Part shown: piece after piece, positions 45,162-54,842 of the stretch
Numbering within the stretch: the stretch's first letter is position 1
Layout of the letters: every line of letters starts with the position of its first letter
From: Celeribacter halophilus
GTDB taxonomy: Bacteria > Pseudomonadota > Alphaproteobacteria > Rhodobacterales > Rhodobacteraceae
Assembly: GCF_900114135.1 (NCBI RefSeq)
Contig: NZ_FORY01000007.1
Coordinates: 19,730-83,729 of the forward strand
DNA length: 64,000 nt
Reading direction: 5' to 3'
Position numbers and translations under genes: made by a program
The notes under the pieces: model-generated
Told to the model about the DNA's origin: nothing
Databases searched by the model: none
The model's input: only the letters and a program-made list of their open reading frames with translations

Positions 45162-48100
45162 TCAAGCCACCAGTGCTTCGGCCTTTTTCAAGTCCACGGA
45201 AACAAGCTGGCTCACACCTTGTTCCTGCATGGTCACGCCAAACAGACGGTCCATGCGGGCCATCGTCACGGCGTGGTGGGTAATCACCAGAAACCGCGTG
45301 TCGGTGCGCTGGGTCATCTCGTCGAGCATGTCGCAGAACCGCGTCACGTTCGCATCGTCGAGCGGTGCGTCCACCTCGTCCAGAACACAGATCGGCGCGG
45401 GGTTCGCCATGAAAACCGCAAAGATCAACGCCAGAGCCGTGAGCGTCTGTTCCCCACCGGACAGAAGCGACAGGGTCGAGAGTTTCTTACCCGGCGGCTG
45501 GCACATGATCTCAAGTCCGGCCTCCAGAGGATCATCGCTTTCCACCATCATCAGTTTGGCTTCACCGCCGCCGAACAGATGGGTGAACAGCATGGAGAAA
45601 TTGTTATTCACCTGTTCAAACGCGGTGAGCAGACGTTCCCGTCCTTCACGGTTGAGCGACGCAATGCCGGAGCGGAGCGTCTTGATCGCTTCTTCGAGAT
45701 CTTCTTTTTCTTTCAGGAGCGTATCATGTTCTTCGCGCACCTCTTTGGCGTCTTCTTCCGCCCGCAGGTTCACTGCCCCCAGACTATCGCGCAGACGCTT
45801 CAGCCGGTTCACATCCACTTCGATGGTCTCATGCGAGGGGATTTTCTCCGGATCGACATCCAGCTCTTCCAAGAGCTTCTCGGGCGTGGTCTCCAACTCC
45901 TCACGAATACGCTCCAGCGCCGCCTCGACGGTCTCACGCGCGGCGTCGCGGCGGGCTTCTGCGGCAGCACGGGTCTCACGAGCCTCGGAGGCCATGCGTT
46001 CCGCCTCTCGCTCGGCATTCACAACCTCACGCAACGCCTCTTCGGCTTCGACCAAGGCATCCGTTGCCTTTTTGCGGCGATGCTCCGCCTCTTCGATCTG
46101 CGCCAACAGAGCCTCGCGTTTCTCCGCGATCTCCTCCGGTTGCACCGCAGCCTCGTAAAGTTCTTCTTCGCTGGCTTCCTTGCGCTCCTGCAATTCGGCA
46201 ATCCGCTTGCCCGCAGTTTCAAGGCGATGCCGCCAGCCGGAGAGTTCTTTCGTCACTTCCTGTGAGCGGCGGGTGCGCGCATCCCCTTCGCGGCGAATTT
46301 CGTCATGGGCGGAGCGTTTCGTCATCATCGTGATCCGCGCCGCTTCGACAGCGAGCTTCACCTCTTCGATGCTGGAACGCGCAGCGTCCAGATCCGGCAA
46401 TTCCCTGACGACCGTCTCCGCTTCACGCAGGCGCTGCTCTGCGCCGCGGGCTTCTTCCTCGTGACGCGCAACGGCCAGACCGAGGTTCTCGACCTTGCCT
46501 TCCGCCAGCGTCTTTTCGTTTTCGACCTTGGACAGCCTACGCGCCGCATCCGACATCGCCCGATCCGCATCCCGACGCGCCTCACGGGCCAGCCGATCGG
46601 CTTCGGTCAGCCGCGCCAGTTCGGATTTGAGATGCTCGTGCGCCTGCGCGGCCCCGTTGGCCTTGGCCTCTGCTGCGGCGAGTTCCTGTTTCAAATCTTC
46701 GAGACGGTTCAACTGTTGCAGACGCAATGCCGCCGCAGACGGGGCATCCTCCGCCCCCGCGCGATAACCGTCCCAGCGCCACAAATCCCCCTCGACAGAA
46801 ACAAGCCGCTGACCCGGTTCCAGATCAGCCTGAAGACGCGCACCGTCCTCTGCCCGCACCAACCCGATCTGTGCCAGACGACGTCCCAAGACCGGTGGGG
46901 CAGACACATAATCCGCAAGCGGCTCCACCCCGTTGGGCAGGTCCTGATCATCGAGATAATCCGGCAAGGTGACCCAGCCGGAGGCTTGATAACTCTCAAT
47001 CTCAGGCTGTCTTAAATCATCAGAAAGCGCGGCACCCAGCGCCTTTTCATATCCTGATTTGACTTTGATCAGGTCCAGAAGCTGCGCGCCGCCAATCTGG
47101 TCACGATCCAGCATCTTGGCCAGTGCGGACACCTCGGCTTTGAGCGCGCCGACTTCGCCTTCGGCCTCGGAACGCGCAGCACGGGCCAGCGCCTCACGCG
47201 ATTGCGCTTCGGTGCGGCCCTCATCCGCTTCGATCAACATGGCCTCGGCTTCTTCGGCGCGCGCCACTGCTTCTTCCTGCTGCGCTTCGGCTTCGGCCAA
47301 CGTCTCCGTTGACAAGCTCAGGGTTTGACGGGCCTCGTCCACAGCCCCGCGCGCGCGATCTGCCTCCGCCCGCGCACGATCCAGCGTTTTACGATTGTCC
47401 TCGACCAAACGGTTCGCCGACTGATGCCGTGCTGCAAGTCGGGCCACATCCTCGGTCATTTCGGTGAGCGTGGTTTCCCGATCCGCCAGAATCTGGCTGG
47501 CTTCCGAAGCCTCCGCCGCCGCTTCCAGCAGTCTGGGTTCGTGGCCTTCAGCGGCCTTGATGAGTTCCCGTTGCTCCCACTCAAGACGCGAAATCGTCTC
47601 GCCAGCATCCTTGTTGAGTTGCTCCTCGCGCGCCATGTCGGCAACCAACTGGTCAATCCGACGCGACAGAGTTTCAATCATCTCGCGGGCGCGGCGCTCT
47701 TCGTCCGAAAGCTGGTCGCGGGACACGGTGAGGCGTTGCAACACCGCCGCGGCGATGGCCTCCTCCTCGCGCAGGGGCGGCAGGGCCTCTTCCTGTTTAA
47801 TACGTTGGGCCGTGGCGGCCCGCGCGCGGCCTTCCGCCTCGTTGGCCTGTGCTACCCGTGTGCGCAGAACCTCTTCGGTTTCCACCCGCGCCTGATCCGC
47901 ATCGCGCCAGCGCCGGAAATGCAGCAGCCCTTCGGCATGACGCAATTCCGTCCCGATCTCACGATACCGCGCCGCCTGCCGCGCCTGACGGGCCAGTGAG
48001 GCCAGTTGGCTGGCAAGCTGTTCCACCACATCATCAACGCGGGCGAGGTTGGTCTCGGCCCCTTTGAGCTTCAGTTCAGCCTCGTGGCGGCGCTGATACA

Positions 48101-48617
48101 GGCCCGAAATCCCCGCCGCCTCTTCGAGAATACGGCGGCGGGCCTTCGGTTTGGCGTTGATCAGTTCAGAAATTTGCCCCTGACGCACAAGTGCGGGAGA
48201 ATGTGCGCCCGTCGAGGCGTCCGCGAACAACATCGACACATCCCGCGCGCGCACATCCTTGGTGTTCACCTTATAGGCCGAGCCCGCGTCCCGCGTGATC
48301 CGGCGTACGATTTCGAGACTGTCGCTATCGTTGAACCCCGCAGGTGCCAGACGGTCCGAATTGTCGATCATAAGATTGACTTCGGCAAAGTTGCGAGCCG
48401 ACCGGGAGGCTGCCCCCGCGAAGATCACGTCTTCCATGCCTGCGCCGCGCATGGCTTTGGGGCGGTTCTCCCCCATCACCCAACGCAGCGCTTCCAAGAG
48501 GTTCGACTTGCCGCAGCCGTTCGGACCGACAACCCCCGTCAGCCCATCCGCGATCACAAGATCTGTGGGATCCACAAAGCTTTTGAAGCCATTGAGCCGA
48601 AGACGGGTAAAACGCAA
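45162..48617 (-). CDS. smc: Chromosome segregation SMC ATPase
   Basis: A 1151-residue SMC. Walker A GPNGCGKSN is at residues 31–39, two long coiled-coil arms flank a hinge at about 500–620, and the C-terminal head carries LSGGEQTLTALALIFA and the Walker B CVLDEVDAPLDDAN. The start is a TTG at 48617 with GAGG six bases upstream; no ATG alternative fits without losing the MRFTRLRLNGFKSF strand. ScpA/ScpB are not in the window. Confidence 0.96.
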   Translation of the reverse strand: MRFTRLRLNGFKSFVDPTDLVIADGLTGVVGPNGCGKSNLLEALRWVMGENRPKAMRGAGMEDVIFAGAASRSARNFAEVNLMIDNSDRLAPAGFNDSDSLEIVRRITRDAGSAYKVNTKDVRARDVSMLFADASTGAHSPALVRQGQISELINAKPKARRRILEEAAGISGLYQRRHEAELKLKGAETNLARVDDVVEQLASQLASLARQARQAARYREIGTELRHAEGLLHFRRWRDADQARVETEEVLRTRVAQANEAEGRARAATAQRIKQEEALPPLREEEAIAAAVLQRLTVSRDQLSDEERRAREMIETLSRRIDQLVADMAREEQLNKDAGETISRLEWEQRELIKAAEGHEPRLLEAAAEASEASQILADRETTLTEMTEDVARLAARHQSANRLVEDNRKTLDRARAEADRARGAVDEARQTLSLSTETLAEAEAQQEEAVARAEEAEAMLIEADEGRTEAQSREALARAARSEAEGEVGALKAEVSALAKMLDRDQIGGAQLLDLIKVKSGYEKALGAALSDDLRQPEIESYQASGWVTLPDYLDDQDLPNGVEPLADYVSAPPVLGRRLAQIGLVRAEDGARLQADLEPGQRLVSVEGDLWRWDGYRAGAEDAPSAAALRLQQLNRLEDLKQELAAAEAKANGAAQAHEHLKSELARLTEADRLAREARRDADRAMSDAARRLSKVENEKTLAEGKVENLGLAVARHEEEARGAEQRLREAETVVRELPDLDAARSSIEEVKLAVEAARITMMTKRSAHDEIRREGDARTRRSQEVTKELSGWRHRLETAGKRIAELQERKEASEEELYEAAVQPEEIAEKREALLAQIEEAEHRRKKATDALVEAEEALREVVNAEREAERMASEARETRAAAEARRDAARETVEAALERIREELETTPEKLLEELDVDPEKIPSHETIEVDVNRLKRLRDSLGAVNLRAEEDAKEVREEHDTLLKEKEDLEEAIKTLRSGIASLNREGRERLLTAFEQVNNNFSMLFTHLFGGGEAKLMMVESDDPLEAGLEIMCQPPGKKLSTLSLLSGGEQTLTALALIFAVFMANPAPICVLDEVDAPLDDANVTRFCDMLDEMTQRTDTRFLVITHHAVTMARMDRLFGVTMQEQGVSQLVSVDLKKAEALVA

Positions 48618-48790
48618 GTGAAGCCTCTGTTTGATTCTTTTTGAGGGAAAACTGTTTGTGAAGGGCGCGTCCCTGTCAACCGGTCAACCCCGAGATGCGG
48701 GGGAAAGCGCCGAGTTATCCACAAAATATCGCATGATCGCGTGCGTCTCTCAGGACATCACATGTCGGGACACACGCCAACGCGGGCGAC

Positions 48791-48943
48791 TCACTTGGCC
48801 GCTTTTGCCTGCGCCGCAGCTTTCATACGCGCCAAAAGCGCCTCTTTCGGAGGCTCTTTGCCCTTTGGTTCCTGCACCTTATGCTCGCCATGTTTCGGCG
48901 CCGTAGAGCGCCGCTTCGGGCCGCCCGATTTCGAATAATCCAT
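48791..48943 (-). CDS. 50-residue basic protein, unknown
   Basis: The gene encodes 50 residues starting MDYSKSGGPKRRSTAPK and ending ALLARMKAAAQAKAAK; about a quarter are Lys/Arg. CGGAGGTGATCC immediately precedes the ATG, one of the best ribosome binding sites in the window. The sequence is low-complexity with a likely C-terminal helix. I recall similar short MDYSKSGGPK proteins in Rhodobacterales but know no function. Confidence 0.7.
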   Translation of the reverse strand: MDYSKSGGPKRRSTAPKHGEHKVQEPKGKEPPKEALLARMKAAAQAKAAK

Positions 48944-49021
48944 GGATCACCTCCGGTTGCCCGCCTGATGCCCTGAATTCGGATGGAAGGCAAGGTGGCG
49001 ACGCCCCTTCCTCCAAGTCGC

Positions 49022-49396
49022 TCAGCCCCAAGGACGGATGTTGCATGTCCCCGGCACCCATTCTTTCGCCCCTGCCCCTTCCGAGCAATCCAGTTGCCCC
49101 TTGGACATAGCCTGATCACCGATGAACGTGCCTTTTTTGAGCTTGCACTGGGTCACCTGCATCGCTGCCGTTTCCATCTGCATCAGGATTTCCCTGCGCG
49201 AGGGGGGCGGGAATACGAAATTGACGCGATGCACCTCGACGCAGTTCCGGGTCTCCTCGGTATAGACGCGATAGGTATTGCCGCCAATCTCTACGGTCGA
49301 GAACCCCGCACGGGAATAACCAAGGGCAGGACTGTCCGCGACGCAAGCCGGCAGACACAAAACGATGAGCGCAAGGAGGGGCAAATGTTTTCTCAT
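49022..49396 (-). CDS. Predicted small lipoprotein
   Basis: A 124-residue protein with an N-terminal signal and lipobox LPAC (Cys18). The mature part has three further cysteines and a YRVYTEETRNCVEVHRVNF segment, suggesting a small disulfide-containing periplasmic domain. ATG 49396 is preferred because a longer upstream frame would bury the signal; its ribosome binding site is weak. No family is recognised. Confidence 0.72.
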   Translation of the reverse strand: MRKHLPLLALIVLCLPACVADSPALGYSRAGFSTVEIGGNTYRVYTEETRNCVEVHRVNFVFPPPSRREILMQMETAAMQVTQCKLKKGTFIGDQAMSKGQLDCSEGAGAKEWVPGTCNIRPWG

Positions 49397-49480
49397 GCCC
49401 GCAGGATGTGCCAACAAGGTTAAGCAAGTGTTAAGCCACCTGCAAAAACACGGTCCCCATCTCCACACGGAACGCGTCCC

Positions 49481-50311
49481 CTAACGCTTCTGCTCCAAGA
49501 GATTGGACGGCCCCGTCTCCAGCACCTCCACCTCATCGCCCAGCACGATATGCCCTTCCTCCTCGACGATCAGGTTCTGGCCGAAAATTATCTTTCCTCT
49601 CGCAGAGCGATGCAACCGCCCCAGCGTTGCCAAAGGTTCTCGCGGATGGGTTTGCTCTCCCGTATCCGGATCCTGTGTCGTCATGACACAACGTTCACAG
49701 GGTTTGACGACACGAAACACCGCCGAACCGATCCGCACCACCCGCCATGTGTCTTCACTCCACGGTGCGATCTCCCCCGAGATCACCACATTGGGGCGAA
49801 AGCGGCGCATCGTGACCGGAGCCTCCAGCGTCGCGTTCAAAGTAGCGAGCGAGGCTTCTGTGGTCAGGAGCAGGGGAAAACCGTCGGACAAGGCTGTGAA
49901 ATGCCCTTCCGGTGCGTAGCTATGATCCACGGGCCGACGGGCATGGTCCGGAAAATAGACCAGACGCACAACCTGTTCGAGCGCAGATGACAAAAAAAGC
50001 GCAGCATAATTGCCCGCGTCCTCGACACCATCGATCTTTGTTGAAAAAACCTTGACCGAAACAGGCGCACCGCTAGGGACAGGCACATCAATCCGGCTCT
50101 CCCCACAAGTAATCGACACGCCCCGATCCGTGCTCATCGCATTCAAGTGCGCCATTTTCGGCAATTCGCGGCGCGTGGCCACCTGGCCATCGGGATAGAC
50201 AACCGCCCAGCGCCGGTCCCCCGCAAGGCCCACGCCCTGAACATTGGCAGAAGCATGATCCGTGCCCGTCAGGCTTTTCACTGGATAGGTGGTAATACGT
50301 GCGAGTTTCAT
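49481..50311 (-). CDS. MOSC-domain protein (molybdenum cofactor sulfurase C-terminal-like)
   Basis: A 276-residue protein with an N-terminal MOSC_N beta-barrel (MKLARITTYPVKSLTG; GDRRWAVVYPDG) and a MOSC domain in which PCERCVMTTQDPDTGE holds the conserved cysteine. Relatives such as YcbX and mARC bind the molybdenum cofactor and reduce N-hydroxylated compounds. No ferredoxin domain is fused here. ATG 50311 has GGGGGAG close upstream. Confidence 0.9.
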   Translation of the reverse strand: MKLARITTYPVKSLTGTDHASANVQGVGLAGDRRWAVVYPDGQVATRRELPKMAHLNAMSTDRGVSITCGESRIDVPVPSGAPVSVKVFSTKIDGVEDAGNYAALFLSSALEQVVRLVYFPDHARRPVDHSYAPEGHFTALSDGFPLLLTTEASLATLNATLEAPVTMRRFRPNVVISGEIAPWSEDTWRVVRIGSAVFRVVKPCERCVMTTQDPDTGEQTHPREPLATLGRLHRSARGKIIFGQNLIVEEEGHIVLGDEVEVLETGPSNLLEQKR

Positions 50312-50549
50312 CGCTCCCCCGAACAACAGATCAGTCTATACGCACATCTAACGCGTTAACCACGCGAGAGCCAGTTGGCTCAAAAGACAGGAGGCGTGCG
50401 CTTGACGTGGACATGAAAAGATTCGCCCCATCTGGAGTGGCTTGGCGCGCATTTTTGTGACCTGATCGCGCTTGCAGTGACGCCTGCGCGTAGTAAACTC
50501 GCGCCTCGTGGCCCTATCCAAGAAGGCCAAAGCAAGGCATCGCTTCATC

Positions 50550-50912
50550 ATGATTTTCCACTTCGGCCTGTTTCTGGGCTTCCAGCTCATTGGCGAGATA
50601 CTCGCCCGTATATTATCTCTCAGCCTGCCCGGCCCCGTGATCGGTATGATCCTTCTGGCCGCGCTGTTGTTGCTTCAGCCCCGTATCGGTCATGCCATCG
50701 AGAAAACCGCTGGCGGGTTCCTGTCGCATCTCTCGCTTCTATTCGTTCCCGCCGGTGTCGGTGTGGTGCAATATTTCGACCAGATGTCCGAGATCGGTCT
50801 GCCGCTTGCCGCTGCGGTCATTGGTTCGACCGTGCTCTCCATCGGAGCGGGGGCTTTGACCTTCAAATATGTAAACCGTTTCAGAGGCGTCCGTGACGAA
50901 ACACCGGAATGA
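50550..50912 (+). CDS. lrgA: CidA/LrgA-family membrane protein
   Basis: About 120 residues with four hydrophobic helices and the LPGPVIGMILL and LLFVPAGVGVVQYF motifs of the LrgA/CidA holin-like family. The start is uncertain: ATG 50550 gives the usual N-terminus, while a GTG at 50508 adds 14 mainly basic residues with no ribosome binding site. The stop overlaps lrgB (ATGA). Recent work on homologues points to pyruvate or metabolite transport rather than lysis. Confidence 0.86.
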   Translation: MIFHFGLFLGFQLIGEILARILSLSLPGPVIGMILLAALLLLQPRIGHAIEKTAGGFLSHLSLLFVPAGVGVVQYFDQMSEIGLPLAAAVIGSTVLSIGAGALTFKYVNRFRGVRDETPE

Positions 50913-51625
50913 CCGAAATTCTTGATATCTGGAGCTATCTCTCCGAAGGGCCGCTTCTTTGGCTCACCGTCACCATTTTCGCATATCTGATCGGTCTGGG
51001 CTGTTTCAACCTGTCGGGCAACCGGCCCGTTGTGAACCCCGTGCTGATCTCGATGGTCCTGCTGTCCGCCCTACTCGAACTCACCGACACCAGCTACGCG
51101 ACCTATTTCGAAGGGGCTCAATTCGTGCATTTCATGCTAGGACCGGCCACCGTCGCGCTGGCGGTGCCGCTCTGGCAAAACTGGCAACGGATCAAAGAGT
51201 CTGCCATCCCCATGCTGGCCGCACTTTTCGTCGGGGGCACCGTCTCTATGATCTCTGCGGTGACCATTGGCTATGCCTGCGGGCTGCGCGGGGAGCTGGT
51301 GCTCTCCCTGATCCCCAAGGCCGCCACCTCTCCCGTCGCCATTGGCGTGTCCGAAGCCATTGGTGGCCTGCCCACGCTCACCGTAGCGCTGGTGCTGATC
51401 ACCGGTGTGGTCGGCGCCATTGTCACCACGCCATTGCTCAATGCCTTGGGCATCCGTGACTATCGCGGACGGGGGCTGGCCACCGGCATCGCGGCCCACG
51501 GGATCGGCACTGCGCGTGCCTTTCAGGTTCACGGCACAGCAGGAGCCTTTGCCGGGATCGGCATGGTCCTAAACGCAATCTTCACCGCATTGATCGCACC
51601 GGTCTTTGTTCACCTCTTCTTCTAG
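50909..51625 (+). CDS. lrgB: LrgB-family membrane protein
   Basis: A 238-residue polytopic protein. SLIPKAATSPVAIGVSEAIGG and ATGIAAHGIGTARAFQ are the signature LrgB segments. It is coupled to lrgA by a 4-base overlap and forms the LrgAB pair. The FMN reductase gene follows after 12 bases and could share the transcript. No LytS/LytR regulator is nearby. Confidence 0.92.
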   Translation: MTEILDIWSYLSEGPLLWLTVTIFAYLIGLGCFNLSGNRPVVNPVLISMVLLSALLELTDTSYATYFEGAQFVHFMLGPATVALAVPLWQNWQRIKESAIPMLAALFVGGTVSMISAVTIGYACGLRGELVLSLIPKAATSPVAIGVSEAIGGLPTLTVALVLITGVVGAIVTTPLLNALGIRDYRGRGLATGIAAHGIGTARAFQVHGTAGAFAGIGMVLNAIFTALIAPVFVHLFF

Positions 51626-51637
51626 GAGCCTTCGAAC

Positions 51638-52174
51638 ATGACGCTACACCTTCTCGGCCTTTCCGGTGCATTGCGCGCCGAATCCACCAATACAAAACTG
51701 TTGCACGAAGCCGCGCGGCTGTTTGGTCCCTGTGAGTTCACACAGGCCGATCTGCGGTTGCCGCTTTATGACGGTGATCTGGAGGCCGAGGGCATTCCCG
51801 CCGAAGTCATGACACTGGCCGAACAGATCCGTGACGCCGATGCGGTGGTCATTTCGACACCGGAATATAACAAGATGATCTCCGGCGTGCTTAAAAACGC
51901 GCTCGACTGGGTGAGCCGCTCCGGTGTGAAACCGTGGGAGGGAAAACCCGTCGCCATTATGTCCGCCGCCGCAGGGCGCGCCGGTGGTGAGCGGGCGCAA
52001 TACAGCCTGCGATGGGCGATGACACCGTTTAACGCGCATCTGTTGCAGGCCCCCGAAGTGCTGGTCGCGGACAGTTCGAACGCCTTCGACGATCAGGGGC
52101 GGTTAAACGATCCGCGCACAATAAGCGGGCTTGAAAAGCTGATGTCGGATTTGCGCAGGCTGGCCTCAGAGTGA
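51638..52174 (+). CDS. NADPH-dependent FMN reductase family protein
   Basis: A 178-residue flavodoxin-like protein. LLGLSGALRAESTN is the FMN phosphate loop, STPEYNKMISGVLKNALDWVSR is the conserved family box, and MSAAAGRAGGERAQYSLR precedes the C-terminal helix. Such enzymes reduce FMN, quinones or azo compounds. ATG 51638 has AGGAG nine bases upstream. Its last nine bases overlap the 3' end of the convergent oxidoreductase gene. Confidence 0.9.
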   Translation: MTLHLLGLSGALRAESTNTKLLHEAARLFGPCEFTQADLRLPLYDGDLEAEGIPAEVMTLAEQIRDADAVVISTPEYNKMISGVLKNALDWVSRSGVKPWEGKPVAIMSAAAGRAGGERAQYSLRWAMTPFNAHLLQAPEVLVADSSNAFDDQGRLNDPRTISGLEKLMSDLRRLASE

Positions 52175-53206
52175 GGCTTCGACACGGAACGCCTCTGGGA
52201 TCGCGTCCTGCCCGTCCAAAACGAGGTCGATCAAGACCCTTGCGGCCAGCGGGGCCATGCCGAAACCGATCTTGAAACCACCGTTGGCAATGAAATGTCC
52301 GGGCCTGTCGGGCCACGCTCCGAGCATAGGCGCACGGGATTTGGCCCGCGGACGCACACCGGCCCAGCGGCGAAGCTCCTTGGCCTCACGCAGCATCGGC
52401 ACCGCCGCACGGGCACGTTCCAACAAGTCATCCGCCTGAGCATCCGTCGTTGTCGGGTCGTCAAACTCGCGCTCGGACGTCGAGCCGATGGCCGTGGTCC
52501 CGTCAGCGTGCGGGATGACATGGAGGCTCTCGCCATAAAGCTGCGGCGCTTTGGGGAGGGACAAATCCAGCAGAATCGCCTGCCCCTTCACCCCGTTCCC
52601 GACTTCTTTGCCAAAGGCCTCGTTCAGCGCCTTCAGCCCCCACCAGCCGGAGGCATGGATCACCGCCCCCTCTTCCGGCCCGTCCGCAACGACCTCACTG
52701 CCCAGCGCCGTGATCGCCGCCGCAAGAGACTGACACGCGCGCCACGGGTTCAGCCGCGCCGAAAGCGTGTCGCGGATAAGATATCCCGTCGGGCTGACCG
52801 GTGCCCAGTCGCCAATCTCCGCCTGTGTCACCACACGCCACTCGGCCTGCCCTTGCCACAGGGTTTTCGCCTGCTCTTCGCGCTCTCGTGCCAGTTCCAG
52901 TTGACGGGTGTCCTTCACCGCCTGCACCCGCCCGAGATTGCCATACCCCGAAGACACGCCTCCGGTTGCCTCGACCTCCGGCCAGTGGGTCCGTGCAAGG
53001 ATCAAGCTTTGAAACTGGAACTCCTTCTTCGCGTTCCAACGCTCCGGCGTATGCGGGGCAAGTGCGCCAACCACACCGCCTGAGGAGCCGAACCGCACGC
53101 CGTTGGGATCAATCACACGCACCTTCGCCCCGCGACGAGCGGCCTCGTATCCACAGGACAGCCCGAAGGCACCTGCGCCATAGATCGTGATTTCCGCTTT
53201 GCCCAT
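52166..53206 (-). CDS. FAD-dependent oxidoreductase, MnmC(o)-like
   Basis: A 346-residue DAO-superfamily flavoprotein with the dinucleotide motif YGAGAFGLSCGYEAARRG near the N-terminus and GWAGVRPRA-like and GGFKIGFGMAP segments at the C-terminus. It is divergent from mnmD by 76 bases. Because fused MnmC joins exactly these two activities, it may perform the oxidative removal of the carboxymethyl group on tRNA wobble uridine; this is inference from context. ATG 53206 is chosen over a longer frame. Confidence 0.8.
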   Translation of the reverse strand: MGKAEITIYGAGAFGLSCGYEAARRGAKVRVIDPNGVRFGSSGGVVGALAPHTPERWNAKKEFQFQSLILARTHWPEVEATGGVSSGYGNLGRVQAVKDTRQLELAREREEQAKTLWQGQAEWRVVTQAEIGDWAPVSPTGYLIRDTLSARLNPWRACQSLAAAITALGSEVVADGPEEGAVIHASGWWGLKALNEAFGKEVGNGVKGQAILLDLSLPKAPQLYGESLHVIPHADGTTAIGSTSEREFDDPTTTDAQADDLLERARAAVPMLREAKELRRWAGVRPRAKSRAPMLGAWPDRPGHFIANGGFKIGFGMAPLAARVLIDLVLDGQDAIPEAFRVEASL

Positions 53207-53282
53207 TTGCGCTTTTACCCATTGCAAGTGGCGACTGCCCAAAGCATGGTCGGCCGCATTCAGCACATTCATAAGACATACA

Positions 53283-53948
53283 ATGACAGACCACCAGACA
53301 GCCAAGATCGACTGGCGCGACGGGAAAATCCCTGTTTCGACCCAATTCGACGACCCCTATTTCTCGCTCGGCAACGGGCTGGAGGAAACGCGGCATGTGT
53401 TCCTGTCGGGCAATGACCTGCCCGCACGGCTGCGCGACGGGTTTCATATGGCCGAACTGGGCTTTGGCACGGGCCTCAACATGCTGGCACTGGCGCTGGT
53501 CTGGGATGGTCCGGGCGTGGTGAAATTCACCTCCTTTGAAGCCTTCCCGATGACCGCTCATGACATCGCCACGGCACTTGCCGCCTTTTCCGAGGCCACA
53601 GCCATCGCCGGCCCGTTCATCGCCGCATGGGCAGAGGGCAAACGCCAGTTCCGGATCGGTCAGGTCGAGGTGGATGTGAAGATCGGCGACGCCCGCGACA
53701 CGCTTGCGGCGTGGGACGGGCAAGCGGATGCATGGTTTCTCGACGGGTTCTCGCCTGCCAAAAACCCCGAACTCTGGGGAGAAGACCTGATGCGCGAGGT
53801 CGGGCGGCACACCGCACAAGGCGGCACTTTCGCCACCTACACCGCAGCCGGTCATGTGCGCCAGAAACTCACAGACGCAGGCTTCGAGGTGATCCGCACC
53901 CCCGGCTTCGGTCGCAAACGCCATATGAGCCAAGGACGCAAACCATGA
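53283..53948 (+). CDS. mnmD: tRNA (mnm5s2U34)-methyltransferase, stand-alone MnmD
   Basis: A 221-residue DUF752-type methyltransferase. HMAELGFGTGLNMLAL is the SAM-binding glycine loop, and WFLDGFSPAKNPELW is the signature of MnmC N-terminal domains. It methylates the aminomethyl group on wobble uridine. The oxidoreductase domain of fused MnmC is absent, and a candidate partner is encoded divergently. Its stop overlaps the DMT transporter start (ATGA). Confidence 0.91.
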   Translation: MTDHQTAKIDWRDGKIPVSTQFDDPYFSLGNGLEETRHVFLSGNDLPARLRDGFHMAELGFGTGLNMLALALVWDGPGVVKFTSFEAFPMTAHDIATALAAFSEATAIAGPFIAAWAEGKRQFRIGQVEVDVKIGDARDTLAAWDGQADAWFLDGFSPAKNPELWGEDLMREVGRHTAQGGTFATYTAAGHVRQKLTDAGFEVIRTPGFGRKRHMSQGRKP

Positions 53949-54820
53949 CCCGCGACAATCCCGCCTTCGGCACATTCCTGATGATTGGCGCGATCTGTAT
54001 CTTTGCCATACAGGACGGCATCTCCCGCCACCTTGCCGGACAATACAACGTCTTCATGATCGTTATGATCCGCTACTGGTTCTTCGCCGCTTTCGTCGTG
54101 GCGCTCTCCCTGCGCAGCGGTGGGCTTCGCAAGGCGATCACCTCCGAACGTCCCAAGCTGCAACTCTTCCGTGGCGCCCTTCTGGCCGTGCAAATCCTCA
54201 TCATGGTCACGGCCTTTGTCCGCATGGGGCTGGTCGATGCGCCCGCTATTTTTGCGGCCTATCCCTTGGTCATCACCGCCTTGTCCGGCCCCATTCTGGG
54301 GGAACGCATCGGCTGGCGGCGCTGGAGTCTGGTTGCTGTGGGATTTGTTGGCGTGATAATCATCATCAAACCCGGCAGTAGCATTTTCTCGCCGGACGCG
54401 CTCATCGCCTTTGTCGGAGCGCTTTTCTTTGCGCTCTACGGATTGCTGAATCGCTACGTCTCGCGCTTCGACCCGTCGCATGTGACCTTTTTCTACACAG
54501 GGATCGCAGGCATGATCCTCACCACTCTGGCCGGTGTGTGGTATTGGGAAGCCATGCTGCCATCAGACTGGCTCTGGATGGGGCTTTTGTGCCTAACCTC
54601 CGTGAGTGGCCACTACCTGTTGATCAAAGCTTATGAAGCCGCAGAAGCCTCAGCGATCCAGCCCTTTGCCTATCTGCAATTGCCATTTGCCGCCTTGATT
54701 GGCGTCTTTGTATTTGGCGATGTAATCCGTGCGAATGTGCTGATCGGAGCAGTTATTGTGGTAGGCGCTGGTGTCTTTACCTTTTTACGTGCGCGTCAGG
54801 TCGCGCAACGCACAGGGTAA
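53945..54820 (+). CDS. DMT-family (EamA) transporter
   Basis: A 291-residue membrane protein with ten predicted helices arranged as two EamA repeats. It starts at ATG 53945, overlapping mnmD. Conserved features include AIQDGISRHLAG in helix 1 and the GPILGERIGWRRW loop. Family members export amino acids, nucleosides or other metabolites; substrate is not identifiable. It converges on the Slt gene with a 22-base gap. Confidence 0.9.
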   Translation: MTRDNPAFGTFLMIGAICIFAIQDGISRHLAGQYNVFMIVMIRYWFFAAFVVALSLRSGGLRKAITSERPKLQLFRGALLAVQILIMVTAFVRMGLVDAPAIFAAYPLVITALSGPILGERIGWRRWSLVAVGFVGVIIIIKPGSSIFSPDALIAFVGALFFALYGLLNRYVSRFDPSHVTFFYTGIAGMILTTLAGVWYWEAMLPSDWLWMGLLCLTSVSGHYLLIKAYEAAEASAIQPFAYLQLPFAALIGVFVFGDVIRANVLIGAVIVVGAGVFTFLRARQVAQRTG

Positions 54821-54842
54821 TGTGAAGAACGGGCGGAGCGCC

